Of a DNA stretch of 64,000 nt, positions 43,548 through 54,186 are shown one piece after another. The DNA comes from Rutpela maculata (Eukaryota > Arthropoda > Insecta > Coleoptera > Cerambycidae), in assembly GCA_936432065.2 (NCBI GenBank), contig OW386285.2, positions 177,549,984 to 177,613,983 on the forward strand, in the 5' to 3' direction. The position numbers and the translations under genes are program-made. A model generated the notes under the pieces. It was not told where the DNA came from. It ran no database searches and saw nothing but the letters and a program-made list of their open reading frames with translations. The first letter of the stretch is position 1. The number at the start of each line of letters is the position of its first letter.

Positions 43548-44888
43548 ATGTCGTCCTTTAAAATAAATCCTATTCATCTAACTGAAAGTGAATTAGATTA
43601 CGAGCTTCGCATTCGCAAAGCCAGAGCTCATAAAAAACCTTTAGATATGAGACGAAGTATCCTAAAATCGCAGTTAGAAAAACATAAAGATTTATCAACT
43701 TTAGCAGATCCAGATTTTAATTTAAAAACTGAAAAAAAATTTATAAATAATACTATTTCAGACTTAGAAACTCTAATTAATCAATTTAAAGGAACCACGG
43801 ATGATATTTTGTACAAAATAATCGCCACTCGATTAACCTCTCTCACAGGTAGAGTAGATCGATTTATTTTACCTGAGGAGACCGACAAAGATTACGAGTA
43901 TTATTCAGATTTCTTAATCGAAGCTCAAGCATTCTGCGTGGAGCTCAAAGACAAACTCGAGCAAAATCTAATAAAAAGTAACAAGTGTACTACAATAAAA
44001 GATAGTAGTTTGCATAAAACAGTACCAGTTTACAAGTGGGGTATTAAATTCGATGGAACAAGTAGTGTCAAGGCTTTTTTAGAGAGAGTTGTAGAACTAA
44101 TGGTTGCACGTAACGTAACAGAAACAGAATTATTTAACTCTGCAATAGACTTATTTTCTGATCAAGCATTAATATGGTTTAGGTCAAGCAGGGACAAAGT
44201 TTCAAATTGGCAAGAGTTAACAACTCTGCTGATAAACACATTTTTGCCAGAAGATTACGACGATATTTTACTAGACGAGATAAAATCTCGAAAACAAGGG
44301 AAGTCAGAAAATATCAGTATTTTTATTGCTGTAATGCAAAATTTATTTCGCCGTCTATCGACACCTTTGGACGATAAAAACAAATTAAAAATTATTAGAC
44401 GTAATATGCTTAGCAAATATATTGAACACTTGGCATCGTATAATATAGAAAATATTCCACAACTGGAAACATACTGCAAAAAAATTGACGAGGCTTCTAA
44501 AATTAAATCAATGTTTACTAGCAACAAACCGTTAAATTCTCTAGAAACAGATTTGGTTTACGTAGAAAACCCAGGCCCGTCTACGTCAAATAATTATAAT
44601 ATTGTTAAACAAAAAAATTTCAGAGAAAAAAATGTCAATCCTAGTAGTTCTCATAAAAATAATTCATATCAAATTACAGAAAGCAACAATCAACAAGGCA
44701 AAAATGTAGTTTATCACAGTAGAAAGAACACAGACTATAAAAAAATAGTTACATGTTTCAACTGCAGAAAACAAGGTCATGTTTTCAATGTTTGTAGACA
44801 ACCAAAGAAAAAATTCTGTTATAAATGCGGTAACCAAAATTTAGTTTTCAAAAATTGCCCTAAATGTAGGCCGGTTCCAAAAAACTAA
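43548..44888 (+). CDS. gag: Gypsy Gag polyprotein
   Basis: 446 aa. Helical N-terminal ~150 residues, a capsid-type core (ALIWFRSSRDKVSNWQEL, then FLPEDYDDILLDEIKSRKQGKSENI), and a C-terminal nucleocapsid with zinc knuckle CFNCRKQGHVFNVC (CX2CX4HX4C). A second knuckle-like CYKCGNQNLVFKNC lacks the histidine. Gag assembles particles and binds the RNA. Intact frame; the stop follows a -1 slippery heptamer. Confidence 0.88.
   Translation: MSSFKINPIHLTESELDYELRIRKARAHKKPLDMRRSILKSQLEKHKDLSTLADPDFNLKTEKKFINNTISDLETLINQFKGTTDDILYKIIATRLTSLTGRVDRFILPEETDKDYEYYSDFLIEAQAFCVELKDKLEQNLIKSNKCTTIKDSSLHKTVPVYKWGIKFDGTSSVKAFLERVVELMVARNVTETELFNSAIDLFSDQALIWFRSSRDKVSNWQELTTLLINTFLPEDYDDILLDEIKSRKQGKSENISIFIAVMQNLFRRLSTPLDDKNKLKIIRRNMLSKYIEHLASYNIENIPQLETYCKKIDEASKIKSMFTSNKPLNSLETDLVYVENPGPSTSNNYNIVKQKNFREKNVNPSSSHKNNSYQITESNNQQGKNVVYHSRKNTDYKKIVTCFNCRKQGHVFNVCRQPKKKFCYKCGNQNLVFKNCPKCRPVPKN
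44879..44885 (+). promoter_or_regulatory. -1 ribosomal frameshift heptamer
   Basis: A AAA AAC, in the correct register with gag and directly followed by the TAA stop at 44886. The -1 frame beyond is open for about 390 nt and leads into the protease, as expected for gag-pol expression. Confidence 0.8.
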
Positions 44889-47800
44889 TTTCCAGGTCTG
44901 ACGTAATAGGCCAACGTCACACCAGAAATTTTAAAGGCCGTACTTTCGTCAATAGTAATTATACTTGCTCCGAGAACGCTTTTAACTCACAAAATATTGT
45001 AAAAAAACCCAAAAATCAGAAATTTAATTTGTTAGAGTGGGAAAAATGGAAATTTACTGTTAAAAATTTCATGAAAAGTGAAAGTGTTGCACAAACCTTA
45101 CCGGTTTTTATTGAAAAACCATTTGATAATCGACCATATATTACAGTCACATTGTTCGGTGAGGAAATCATTGCACTAGTAGACAGTGGTGCAAACATAA
45201 CATGTTTAGGTTCACTAGGTACACACCTATTAAATAAATATAAAATTAAAACAAAAAAAGCTTTAAGAAAATGGTAACTACAGCTGACGGCAAACCACAG
45301 CAAATTCAGGGAACTTGTGAAATTCCATTAGGCATAAATAACATCAATAAGCTGATAAACGTAAGCATAGTACCATCCCTTAAATGTGGTTTAATTTTAG
45401 GGAGTGATTTTTGTAAAATTTTTGGCTTAACGTTAAATTTTATTAATAATTCTTGGGAAATACTTAGTACGATAAACCAATCTAATATTTGTCCGGTGAC
45501 TGAGCCGCCGAAAAATGTTGATAATAACGAGGGTTTGTTAGTTAACTTATCAGAATTTCAACGACAGGAATTGAAAAAGGCAGTAGATTCTTTTAAAACT
45601 TTGTCTCCAGAGGATAAAATTGGCAGAACTGACTTAATTAAAGCTAATATTGACACGGGAGATGCCAAACCTTTTAAAAAAAGACAATACAAAATGTCAC
45701 CCTATATGTTGCAACAATTAAACAAAGAACTAGATAATATGCTAGAACTCGACGTAATAGAACCATCATTTAGCCCATGGAACTCTCCAGTTCTTTTAGT
45801 AAAAAAAAGCAGCGGCGAGTGGCGTTTTTGTTTCGATGGTCGCGCTTTAAACGAAGTTACAAAAAAGGATGCATACCCGTTACCCAGGGTCGACGATATA
45901 TTAAAAATGTTAGCGGACGCCAAATTTATTTCCTCAATAGATTTAAAAAGTGCATTTTGGCAAATAGGACTCGATGAAGAGAGTAAGGAAAAAACTGCAT
46001 TCTCAATTCCTGGTCGTGGTTTATTCCAATTTAGCAAACTCAGCACAGGTTACACAACGCCTGATGGATACAGTTTTAACGCCTAAATTGCAGCCAAAAG
46101 TATTTGTCTACTTAGATGACATAATCATTACGTCATCAACTTTTTCAGAACACATGTCACTTTTAAAAGAAGTACAAAACTTATTGAGTAAAGCCAATTT
46201 AACAGTAAATTTTCAAAAATGTAAGTTTGTCAGACAATCTCTCAAATACCTAGGTTATGTAGTAGATTCACAAGGTTTACACACCTCTAGTGATAAAGTC
46301 AAAGCAATGGTCGACTACCCTAGACCTACCAACACAACTCAAGTTCGATCTTTTCTTGGGATGTGCGGGTGGTACAGGAGATTTGTTCCACATTTCAGTA
46401 CATTAATAGCTCCGTTAAATGAGTTACTTAAAGGTCGAAAATCAAAGAAAAGTCCCATTTCGTGGAACGAAAATGCAGAAACAGCTTTCCAAGAAATTAA
46501 ACAGGCTTTAATTTCGGCACCAATTTTAACTGCACCAGACTTTTCACAAGAATTTTACATTCAATGCGACGCTAGCGCATTTGGGGTAGGAAGCATGTTG
46601 ACACAATATCAGGAAGGGGTTGAAAAGGTCATAGCTTACGCGAGTAGAAGTCTTTCGCGTACAGAGCGAAATTATTCTACTTGCGAAAGAGAAATACTGG
46701 CTTTATTACATGCCACCGAAATTTTCGCTGGGTATATACAGGGCGTACACTTTAAAGTAATCACTGATCATTCAAGCTTACGTTTGCTAACAAAATTGTC
46801 CAACCCCACAGGCCGTCTAGCAAGATGGGCAATGAGGCTTTCAATGTTCGATTTCGAAATAATTCATAAAAAGGGCAGTTTACACGTAGTGCCTGACGCA
46901 TTATCTCGTTCAGTCCCAGTAGAGGACATAAATAAAATGAACATTACTTTGACTGATCTAGAATCCTGGTATATTAAAATGAGAGATAAAATTTTGAACA
47001 AACCAGAAAATTACTCACACTGGATGGTAAAAGATAATTTTATTTATAAACACACCAAAAATAAGTTGATTTTAAAAACCAATATTTCTGAGTGGAAATT
47101 AGTGGTACCAAGTTCCCAACGACAACAAATAATTTCTGATAATCACTGTGATGTAAATAGTGCACATTTCGGGTATTACAAAACATGGCATAGAATTGCC
47201 GAAAATTATTATTGGCCAAGAATGAGAAAAATTTGTTAGACAATGTGAGACGTGTGGTAGGGAAAAATCCCCCAACACACAAAGATTTGGTCTAATGGGC
47301 GCTAACAAAAAGGCAACTTTTCCCTTTCAACTAATTTCTTACGACACAATGGGTCCTTTACCTCGTAGCTCGAAAGGCAACAAATATTTGTTAGTAGCTT
47401 ATGACTATTTTTCCAAATATGTGGTTATGAAACCAGCTAGACAAGCAAATGCACAAACAATCGTTTCTTTCCTGGAAAGCGTGATTTTAAAACACGGTTG
47501 TCCACAAGTGCTGCTGCTAGATAACGCAAGTACGCACACGGGCAAGGTTTTCGATAACTTTGTAAAAAAATATAAGATATCAAAAATATGGTACACCTGT
47601 TATTATAACCCACAAACGAACGCAACGGAACGAATGAACCGCACAATTGGCACTGCAATAAGATGCTTTCTGAAAGAATCTCATAAAAAGTGGGACGAAA
47701 ATATCATAGAAATAACATAGAAGCAGCTTTCAATACAGCAGTTCATGAGGTCACCCCTGCATTCCTAAATTACGGGCGAAAGCTACCGCTAAGTGGTGAC

Positions 47801-48196
47801 TATTATGACGATATCACAAATTTAGACATTACAGACTTATCGGAAAACCGGAAATCGTATGCCGCGGAGTTAAACAAACTACCCGAATTATACAAGAAAG
47901 TTCAGGAAAGACTCGATAAAGCGTATACACGCAGCACTAAGTATTATAATTTAAGAAAAAGAGACCAAGTATTTAAATTAGGTGATAAAGTTTGGAAAAA
48001 GAATTTTGTATTAAGCGATGCAGCAGATGATTTCTGTGCAAAATTAGCAAATCGTTATGTACTATGTAAAATTAGTAAAGTTTTATCTAAAGTAGCTTAC
48101 GAATTGTCCCATATGGACGGCACCCCAGCTGGAAAATTTCATGTCTCGAAATTGAAGCCTTACCTAGGTTCAACTTCCAGTCTGGATCAAGTGTAA
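44886..48196 (+). pseudogene. pol: Gypsy Pol polyprotein (four frame breaks)
   Basis: In the -1 frame: protease with ALVDSGANITCLG (~45175). After a frame change near 45270 come the rest of protease, GLILGSDF, and RT fingers to GRGLFQFSK (~46035), where a deletion plus frameshift removes the conserved segment that follows; the catalytic YLDDI remains at ~46110. RNase H motifs QCDAS, CEREILALLHATE and TDHSSL follow. Integrase zinc-binding histidines and core aspartates (SYDTMGPL, LLLDNASTH, NATERMNRTI) span 47100-47650, with breaks near 47237 and 47705. The final part runs to 48196. So pol is non-functional as assembled; see the contrast with its young LTRs. Confidence 0.88.
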
Positions 48197-49428
48197 ATAA
48201 GTCACTTTTAGAAAACTAAGTAGAAAAATTTTTTTTCTGACTTACTTTAGTAAATGATAGATTCCGCTAATTACAATTTTTGTAACTATATAATAGTTAA
48301 TAAGTCCTAAAACCTACGAGCTAAAGACACCCTGAGTTATAAAGTTTGATTTTCCAGTAAGAAAAAACTGAAAATTATTTTAGATTTAAATGGGAACAGA
48401 AAGTTCACCATATTCCTGTGGAATGAATATTGCAACAAATTTGCAACTTTTTTTTAAACATATGGCAAACACTTTTTGCATATGTATTATTTTTTGGAAT
48501 TCATGAATCCATTAATTTATTGCTCAACAAAATTCCTGTTGCAATAATTTTTTGTGTACTAAACAGTGAAAATAGACACAAATATTTTCAAAATTTTGAA
48601 TAAATTCGCATGGCGCTATATATAAATAAAGTCGAAAGCTTTTCTTTACCTAATTTATTCTATGGTTAAGTTCCTAACAAAGCTCCAGAAATCTGGCAAG
48701 GAACATTTCACAACCATAATAAATGTAGGATTTTGTAATTATTTTGTAAATAAATCATGATTTAGATATTAATTAGTTAGTTTTTTTCGAGTAGGCTAAA
48801 ACAGAAAAAAAATATACAAAAATTTTTTTTCAGAATAAAATATCTTAGAAATATTTTATCATATTAGGCTTAGGTTTAATTAATTTTAGGATGCATCCAT
48901 AGTTTAAGCTAGAGTTAGTAAAATGGTGAAATCCATTAGGGTTAGTAATTTTCTAACACTTAGAAAATTTTTGTACAATGAAACACAGAGACACTTACCC
49001 GTTAGAGGCATAAGATGTCTTCTGTGGGCGGTTGGGAGGTGGCCTAGGGCCTAACAAAATCGGTACTTAACACCTAAACTGATAGTTTTTGAGATAAATC
49101 AAAAACACTCTATTTTATTTTTACATTTAATAGGTAAAAATAAAATTTTTAGATAAGTGAGCAATTTATATAGGTTTTTTTTTTACATAAAATAATTATT
49201 TACTTTATTTTTTTTTATCCTCACAATTCATTTTTGAACATATAACTCATTAAATTACATAATCTTAATAAATTTTAAATTTAATTCTTTATTTTACTTC
49301 CAAAAATTCATTTTGAGTAAACATAAAAATAAATACTTAGGTAATGTAGTTTCACCACATTTCGCAACAATGAAGTATACAATTTACTTTTCACGGTAAA
49401 ATTTAAAAAAATGTACCATTTTTTTTCC
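48197..49428 (+). other. Gypsy 3' region without env
   Basis: 1.2 kb of AT-rich sequence between pol and the 3' LTR. No ORF resembling env or any other protein. It may be a former env region that has decayed. Confidence 0.6.
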
Positions 49429-49441
49429 CGAGGGGAGAGGT
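49429..49441 (+). other. Polypurine tract of Gypsy
   Basis: GAGGGGAGAGG immediately upstream of the 3' LTR. Confidence 0.75.
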
Positions 49442-49443
49442 AT

Positions 49444-51327
49444 TGTAACATACCTGTTACAATTTTTGCCGTAGTCAAAAATCCTATTTTATTTCCGACC
49501 ATATTTTGAGTATCACTCAGTAGGTTACAAAATTTTACCGTTCATTTAATAATAAGAACTACTGTAAAACACATCACCAAACTTCTCATTTTATATACTT
49601 GAATATTTCTACAATACAGCACCCTCTTTTTAAATATTTACTGTACTAATTAAGAAACAAGGTTACCATAGATTTCTTTAAGGATCTACATTTACTCGAG
49701 GTCAATCAATACATTAGTTTTCATTACTAATCTATTACTTTAAATATTAATAATACTACCAAAATCCAGATGGCGTAAAGCGCTTGACAGAACTGTTGTT
49801 TTTTAAACCATATTAGCTTTCCTTGTAATTGAAACTTATTTGGTATTCATTTTACTATTCTGAACTGTCAATGAAAGTTGTGCGACTCAATTGCGATATC
49901 TCCCAGACTTTTGTCTAACTCTGTTGTATCGTCAATTACCTAGTGCATCAATAGATTTTGAGGTAAATTAGTTTTATTATTATTCTTTTATAACGTATAG
50001 GCACCTTCTGTGCTATATATTTTTTTGTTCAATTGACCATGTGAGTATTTGTAAAATCTAATTTTGGTTTCCTTCTTTCTTATGATGGCGTTATAGTTCT
50101 GGCAGCTTAAGTAAAGTAAAAGTAAAGTAAAGAAAACTCTAAAGTAAAGAAAACTCAAAAGTAAAAATATAAGTCAAACTACTTAGAAGTAAAAAGTAAA
50201 AAAATCAAAAGTAAAACTATTACGTAATAAAAGTAATAGTGAAGTAGTAAGAAAATTACTAAGTAAAAGTAATTAAAATTTTTATTTGGAATTCAATCCA
50301 TGAGGAGAATTTAGTTTTTCTATCTAAAAAGAAATCCTTGGATTCATTTGGTAAATTCTTCCACACGGAGCACGTGTCAGGAGGGAAACTTTTCCTATCG
50401 TAAAGAAGCCGATTAAACTTCACTTCATTTCCTAGAGATCCATTTTCATAAAAATAAATTTACACCACTAAGCCGAACTATATCGACAATCAAGCACAGG
50501 TCGAAATTTCTTGCCAACGTCTTCACGCTGTAAGCATCGAGACGACGACGTGGTCCACCAGGTCTAACGACACACCTTAGGACACGGTGAGAGTTTTGTG
50601 TAGTGTTGAATTTTGTTGGTGAATTTTTAACATCCACTTGATGTTACATATATTTTTATGCAGGCCATGAGGTCCTTGATTAGCATAAATTTCGTTCTTA
50701 TTTCATTGCTGTACATTGCTATATAATTAAGTCTATCATTTCATCTCTGTTGAAATTTGGAACATTTTATTAGTTATAATTATTTTAGATCGTAACCTTG
50801 ATGAACATTTGAATATGCTATAATCCTTTTTTTTTACATTATTGATTATGTAAATTTGCTCACATAAATTTTAACATCAACCAGAATACTTTTAAAATAA
50901 ATTTTATCTCACAATTTATTTCAATCTTTATTTTTTTTTTCTGAATCAAAAATTATTCCTTTCTAAATTTACCTGTAGGAGTTTTCGTCCTGGTAAAAGG
51001 GGGTCAGTAATCACTTTTAAGGCTGCAGGTGGCGCCCCGGATTAAATTCATTTTTAAGCCCTTCTTTTACCAGACACGAATTGTGTGACAGGTCTCAAAT
51101 AAAAAAGTGTGTAGTGCAATTTCCCCTAAGTTAAATAAGAGCCACAAGGTCGAGCCAAGGTAAGAGAACTCACGTTTAATCTCTAAATAAGAAGCTAGCC
51201 GAGAGCCGGGGTTCTTCTGGTTATCACGTTGTTCTTGGGACTTGTCCCGGGAATAACGAGGGAACCGGAAGGCTCCAAACAGGCGTTCACTCCACCCAAC
51301 AACACCGGGAGGAGTGAAAACGTAACA
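49444..51327 (+). repeat. Gypsy 3' LTR
   Basis: 1884 bp, same sequence as the 5' LTR except for about four differences that I could see (for example at 42003/50626, 42396/51018, 42441/51063 and the length of a T-run near 42310/50930). Confidence 0.92.
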
Positions 51328-51405
51328 ATCATATCCTGCTAGCTCCTTAACAATAAATTTATTGTTTTCTATTTTAAATCCTTGAATATCCACAAGCATC
51401 ATCAT
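51328..51405 (-). pseudogene. Conserved unknown Polinton gene, 5' part
   Basis: 26 codons from the first of three successive ATGs (51405), encoding LVDIQGFKIENN and IVKELAGYD. It joins in frame to 40817 across the Gypsy element, counting the target duplication once. Confidence 0.7.
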
Positions 51406-51593
51406 ATTTTTAAATTTTCTAGTTTTATCAAAACTTCTTTCTTTATGCAATATAATTCCACTATTTTTTTAAATGTTTCAGTTTTTTTCTGTGTTCTTTC
51501 AACAGTCGTGCATATTCTGATCTCATTAGTATACTAACTTACTTCGCACTATTTTTGCTTATGCCAGTAAAGAAAAAAAAAGTAATGCACAGT

Positions 51594-52814
51594 TCAATGT
51601 TGATGTACAATTTTAGTTAAAGGACTATAAGTGAAATGTTTTTCATGTAATATAAGACAATATGCAGTAATATCCGAAGTAGTGGGAGTATCTGTCTCAA
51701 AGTCTATTCTCATGACCACTGACCCCGTTTGTATAGCTTCTTTTTGGCGGGAACAATCAATATACGTTATTGCTGCGTAGTCCTTAAATTCTTTTGTATT
51801 AAGAATGGGCTGATTTATTTTATGAGGGTAATAGGATTCTTGAAAAATTGCAAACATATCATAAAGTGTTGCATATTTATTGCTTTTAAAATCTAGGTAT
51901 AGATCATTATATGGATATCTTTCAGAATTCAAGAAAACCCTTATGTTTCTAAGTCCACAGTCATCGAATTTACTCATATCAGATGTAATTTTTCCTTTCC
52001 TGTCTTTCTGAAATGCTATTATTACATGCCTAGGAGTTTCTACCTTAGTAGACGTCTTGACAGGCCATGTATGTCTGCTTGAGGGAGGCAGAGATGGATA
52101 TTCAATTAATTCCCAGCTTCTAAATTTTATAGGGAAATCTATATTTCGACTTATCAGTTTATTCAATCTAAGTTGTTCCGACATATTAACAGTGACATGC
52201 GGCACCTTCCAAAATAGTTTACTAATAGTAATTTTTGGTTTCTCAGTATCATCATCACTAGTAATGCTATCTAGATCATTACTGTTACGTATTAATACTA
52301 ATTCTTGTCTCATATTAATGATAATCCTTCGGAAATCTTCAAAAAATCCAACTAGTAATTTTAATGGAATGCAAACATTGAAATTTCCATTTGTATCAGC
52401 TATAATTTTGTCACCTTTTTTATTTTTTGGAAACCATCCAGCATTTTGCATGGAAATACTTTCATTTTTATTGTATGATATATAATTTTTTAAGGTTGAA
52501 ACTAATCCAACATTTCTCACTGCGTCTATAACAATTCCATTCATTTCATATCTAATTTCGCGAAACAAAAAAGCAATACCATTATTAATAAACTCCAATT
52601 TCGTAGCTTCAGCTCCATCCTCTTTCATTAGTTTTCCTTCGATGTATAAATAACTATTGCACGGTGCAGTATAAGCATCTAAATCTTGGATGGGAATTCT
52701 TATTTCATCATTGTAATCCAAAGTTCCGGATATATTCGGTTGATATGTATGGAACTGATACTCTGATATAGAGTTGTCGCTAAAGGGCAGATCAGTAACA
52801 TTCAGTAACTCCAT
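51594..52814 (-). CDS. MCP: Polinton major capsid protein (double jelly-roll candidate)
   Basis: 406 aa, beta-rich throughout. Conserved landmarks: the N-terminal block with YNDEIRIPIQDLDAYT, KLEFINNGIAFLFREIRYEMNG, the segment PRHVIIAFQKDR...NIRVFLNSERYPYNDL, and the C-terminus TAYCLILHEKHFTYSPLT. I recognise this as the hexon-like capsid protein of insect Polintons and adintoviruses; double jelly-roll fold is known for the family, not visible directly. It follows a 53-aa gene whose stop overlaps its ATG, and the penton gene upstream, so all three are probably one transcript. Frame intact. Confidence 0.8.
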   Translation of the reverse strand: MELLNVTDLPFSDNSISEYQFHTYQPNISGTLDYNDEIRIPIQDLDAYTAPCNSYLYIEGKLMKEDGAEATKLEFINNGIAFLFREIRYEMNGIVIDAVRNVGLVSTLKNYISYNKNESISMQNAGWFPKNKKGDKIIADTNGNFNVCIPLKLLVGFFEDFRRIIINMRQELVLIRNSNDLDSITSDDDTEKPKITISKLFWKVPHVTVNMSEQLRLNKLISRNIDFPIKFRSWELIEYPSLPPSSRHTWPVKTSTKVETPRHVIIAFQKDRKGKITSDMSKFDDCGLRNIRVFLNSERYPYNDLYLDFKSNKYATLYDMFAIFQESYYPHKINQPILNTKEFKDYAAITYIDCSRQKEAIQTGSVVMRIDFETDTPTTSDITAYCLILHEKHFTYSPLTKIVHQH

Positions 52815-52975
52815 TATACTAAAACTTCCAATCCAAGTGATTCTAAATACTGACGGTTTTTCAATGTTAATCGTTCAATATTCTTTTTAGGACTGTTAGT
52901 TTCCTGCTTCCTCACTCTTTTATAGTATGGCTGATGTCTATAAATGGATGACGTTGAATTAAATATCAGCACCAT
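52814..52975 (-). CDS. 53-aa protein overlapping the capsid start
   Basis: Starts MVLIFNSTSS; the basic C-terminal part ends with ERLTLKNRQYLESLGLEVLV. The TAA stop shares bases with the ATG of the capsid gene (TAATG), which suggests coupled translation or polycistronic expression. A small protein at this position, with an LT..NR..L.SLGL ending, is familiar from insect Polintons; role unknown. Confidence 0.6.
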   Translation of the reverse strand: MVLIFNSTSSIYRHQPYYKRVRKQETNSPKKNIERLTLKNRQYLESLGLEVLV

Positions 52976-52979
52976 TTTT

Positions 52980-53681
52980 TTATTTGACTGATTTTCTAAG
53001 ATGAAGTCTAACAGTTAAAGTTTCTTTTTGAAAATTAACAAGATGCCCTTCTTGGTCCACTATTTTGACAGTGATGTTGCTGATAGTTTTAACACTCACT
53101 GGGAAATAAATAATGTTTAAAGGTGATTCCACTATTTTATACCCAACAGGCACTGTTGGAAAGAACTGATGGATAATATGTACAGGTTGTCCATTATAAA
53201 AAGAACCTACTGCAATGTTGCAATCGACGCAGATAGTATTCACTTTAGATATTTTTACAGTTTCATCGGAAGTATTGTTGTCATTAACTTTTAACTCTCT
53301 TTTCTCAAAACCTAATACCGGACCTATTGAGTCCTTTACGTTAAAATTAATTTTCCTATTTGTGCGTATAGTGACTTTGGAAGTATTAATGTCTGTGGTA
53401 ATTCTGATAACGGCTTCATCATCTTCTTCATTTATTTTGTTTACGATGTATTTTATAATGTCATCAATTTCATAACAACCCTCAGGGACTTCAATTATAT
53501 GTTCATTATTTTTTCCCCACGCAAATTTATTGTTACTGTTGTCAATATTTGGAATAATATTATAAGTATCAAAATTTGTTAATCCAATTTCATAATCTAC
53601 CTCATCATCTAAATATATTGGTGGATTGAAATTGTAATTTAATACAGAAGATTCTCCACTAAGAACGAAAGTAAATGACAT
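52980..53681 (-). CDS. Polinton minor capsid (penton) protein
   Basis: 233 aa, beta-rich, single jelly-roll expected. Landmarks: PPIYLDDEVDYEIGLTNFDT, PEGCYEIDDIIKYI, the GPVLGFEKREL turn, CNIAVGSFYNGQPVHIIHQF, and the C-terminal VRLHLRK. This pattern is the penton-like protein of Polintons. It is the outermost gene next to the right inverted repeat and upstream of the 53-aa and capsid genes. Frame intact. Confidence 0.8.
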   Translation of the reverse strand: MSFTFVLSGESSVLNYNFNPPIYLDDEVDYEIGLTNFDTYNIIPNIDNSNNKFAWGKNNEHIIEVPEGCYEIDDIIKYIVNKINEEDDEAVIRITTDINTSKVTIRTNRKINFNVKDSIGPVLGFEKRELKVNDNNTSDETVKISKVNTICVDCNIAVGSFYNGQPVHIIHQFFPTVPVGYKIVESPLNIIYFPVSVKTISNITVKIVDQEGHLVNFQKETLTVRLHLRKSVK

Positions 53682-53781
53682 ATTTACACATTAACGGTTT
53701 ATTATTAAATGAACCTATATGACATATGCATGAGATTGTATCTTTCATTTCTTTAAATCCCAATAAAAGGGCTTAGGTTCG

Positions 53782-54180
53782 CCTCCCTCCCATTGACCAA
53801 TCCCGTTAGGGTGGGTTCAGCTTATCCCCTCCCATTGGCCAATCTCGTTAAGGGGGGGGCGTGGCTTATCCCCTCCCATCGGGCAACCCCGTTAAAGTGG
53901 GCGCGGCTTATCCCCTCCCATTGACCAATCCTGTTAAGGTGGGCGTGGCTTATCCCCTCCCATTGACCAATCCTGTTAAGGTGGGCGCGGCTTATCCCCC
54001 CCCATCGACCAATCTCGTTAAGGTGGGCGTGGCTTATCCCCTCCCATTGACCAATCCTGTTAAGGTGGGCGTGGCTTATCCCCTCCCATCGACCAATTCC
54101 GTTTAGGGTGGGGTGAGGAGTGGGGGGTACACAGGGATGCATGGAGGGGGGTACATGCCGTTTCTCATTCTTTACCTACT
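53782..54180 (-). repeat. Polinton right terminal inverted repeat
   Basis: Inverted copy of the left repeat with eight instead of nine 40-bp units and scattered base differences, ending ATTCTTTACCTACT. The missing unit accounts for the 40-bp length difference. Confidence 0.93.
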
Positions 54181-54186
54181 GACTGG

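Larger units (their letters stand above)
40822..51327 (+). mobile_element. Gypsy-type LTR retrotransposon inside the Polinton
   Basis: 10.5 kb with LTRs of 1883 and 1884 bp beginning TGTAAC and ending GTAACA, target duplication ATCA, primer site, gag, and pol in the order protease, RT, RNase H, integrase, which is the Ty3/Gypsy order. No env is present. The LTRs differ at about four positions, so insertion is recent, yet pol has four frame breaks. Confidence 0.93.
26082..54180. mobile_element. Maverick/Polinton with nested Gypsy insertion
   Basis: Bounded by perfect 6-bp target duplications GACTGG (26076-26081 and 54181-54186), the hallmark size for Polintons, and by inverted repeats starting AGTAGGTAAAGAATGAG. 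Total 28.1 kb; without the 10.5-kb Gypsy element and its duplicated 4 bp, about 17.6 kb, the usual size for the group. It encodes integrase, packaging ATPase, cysteine protease, family B polymerase and candidate major and minor capsid proteins, so it is virus-like. One polymerase frameshift, one nonsense codon and the Gypsy insertion are the only obvious lesions. Confidence 0.95.

Noticed and set aside
48197..49428. Possible env of the Gypsy element
   Set aside because: No ORF, no signal peptide, no membrane anchor.
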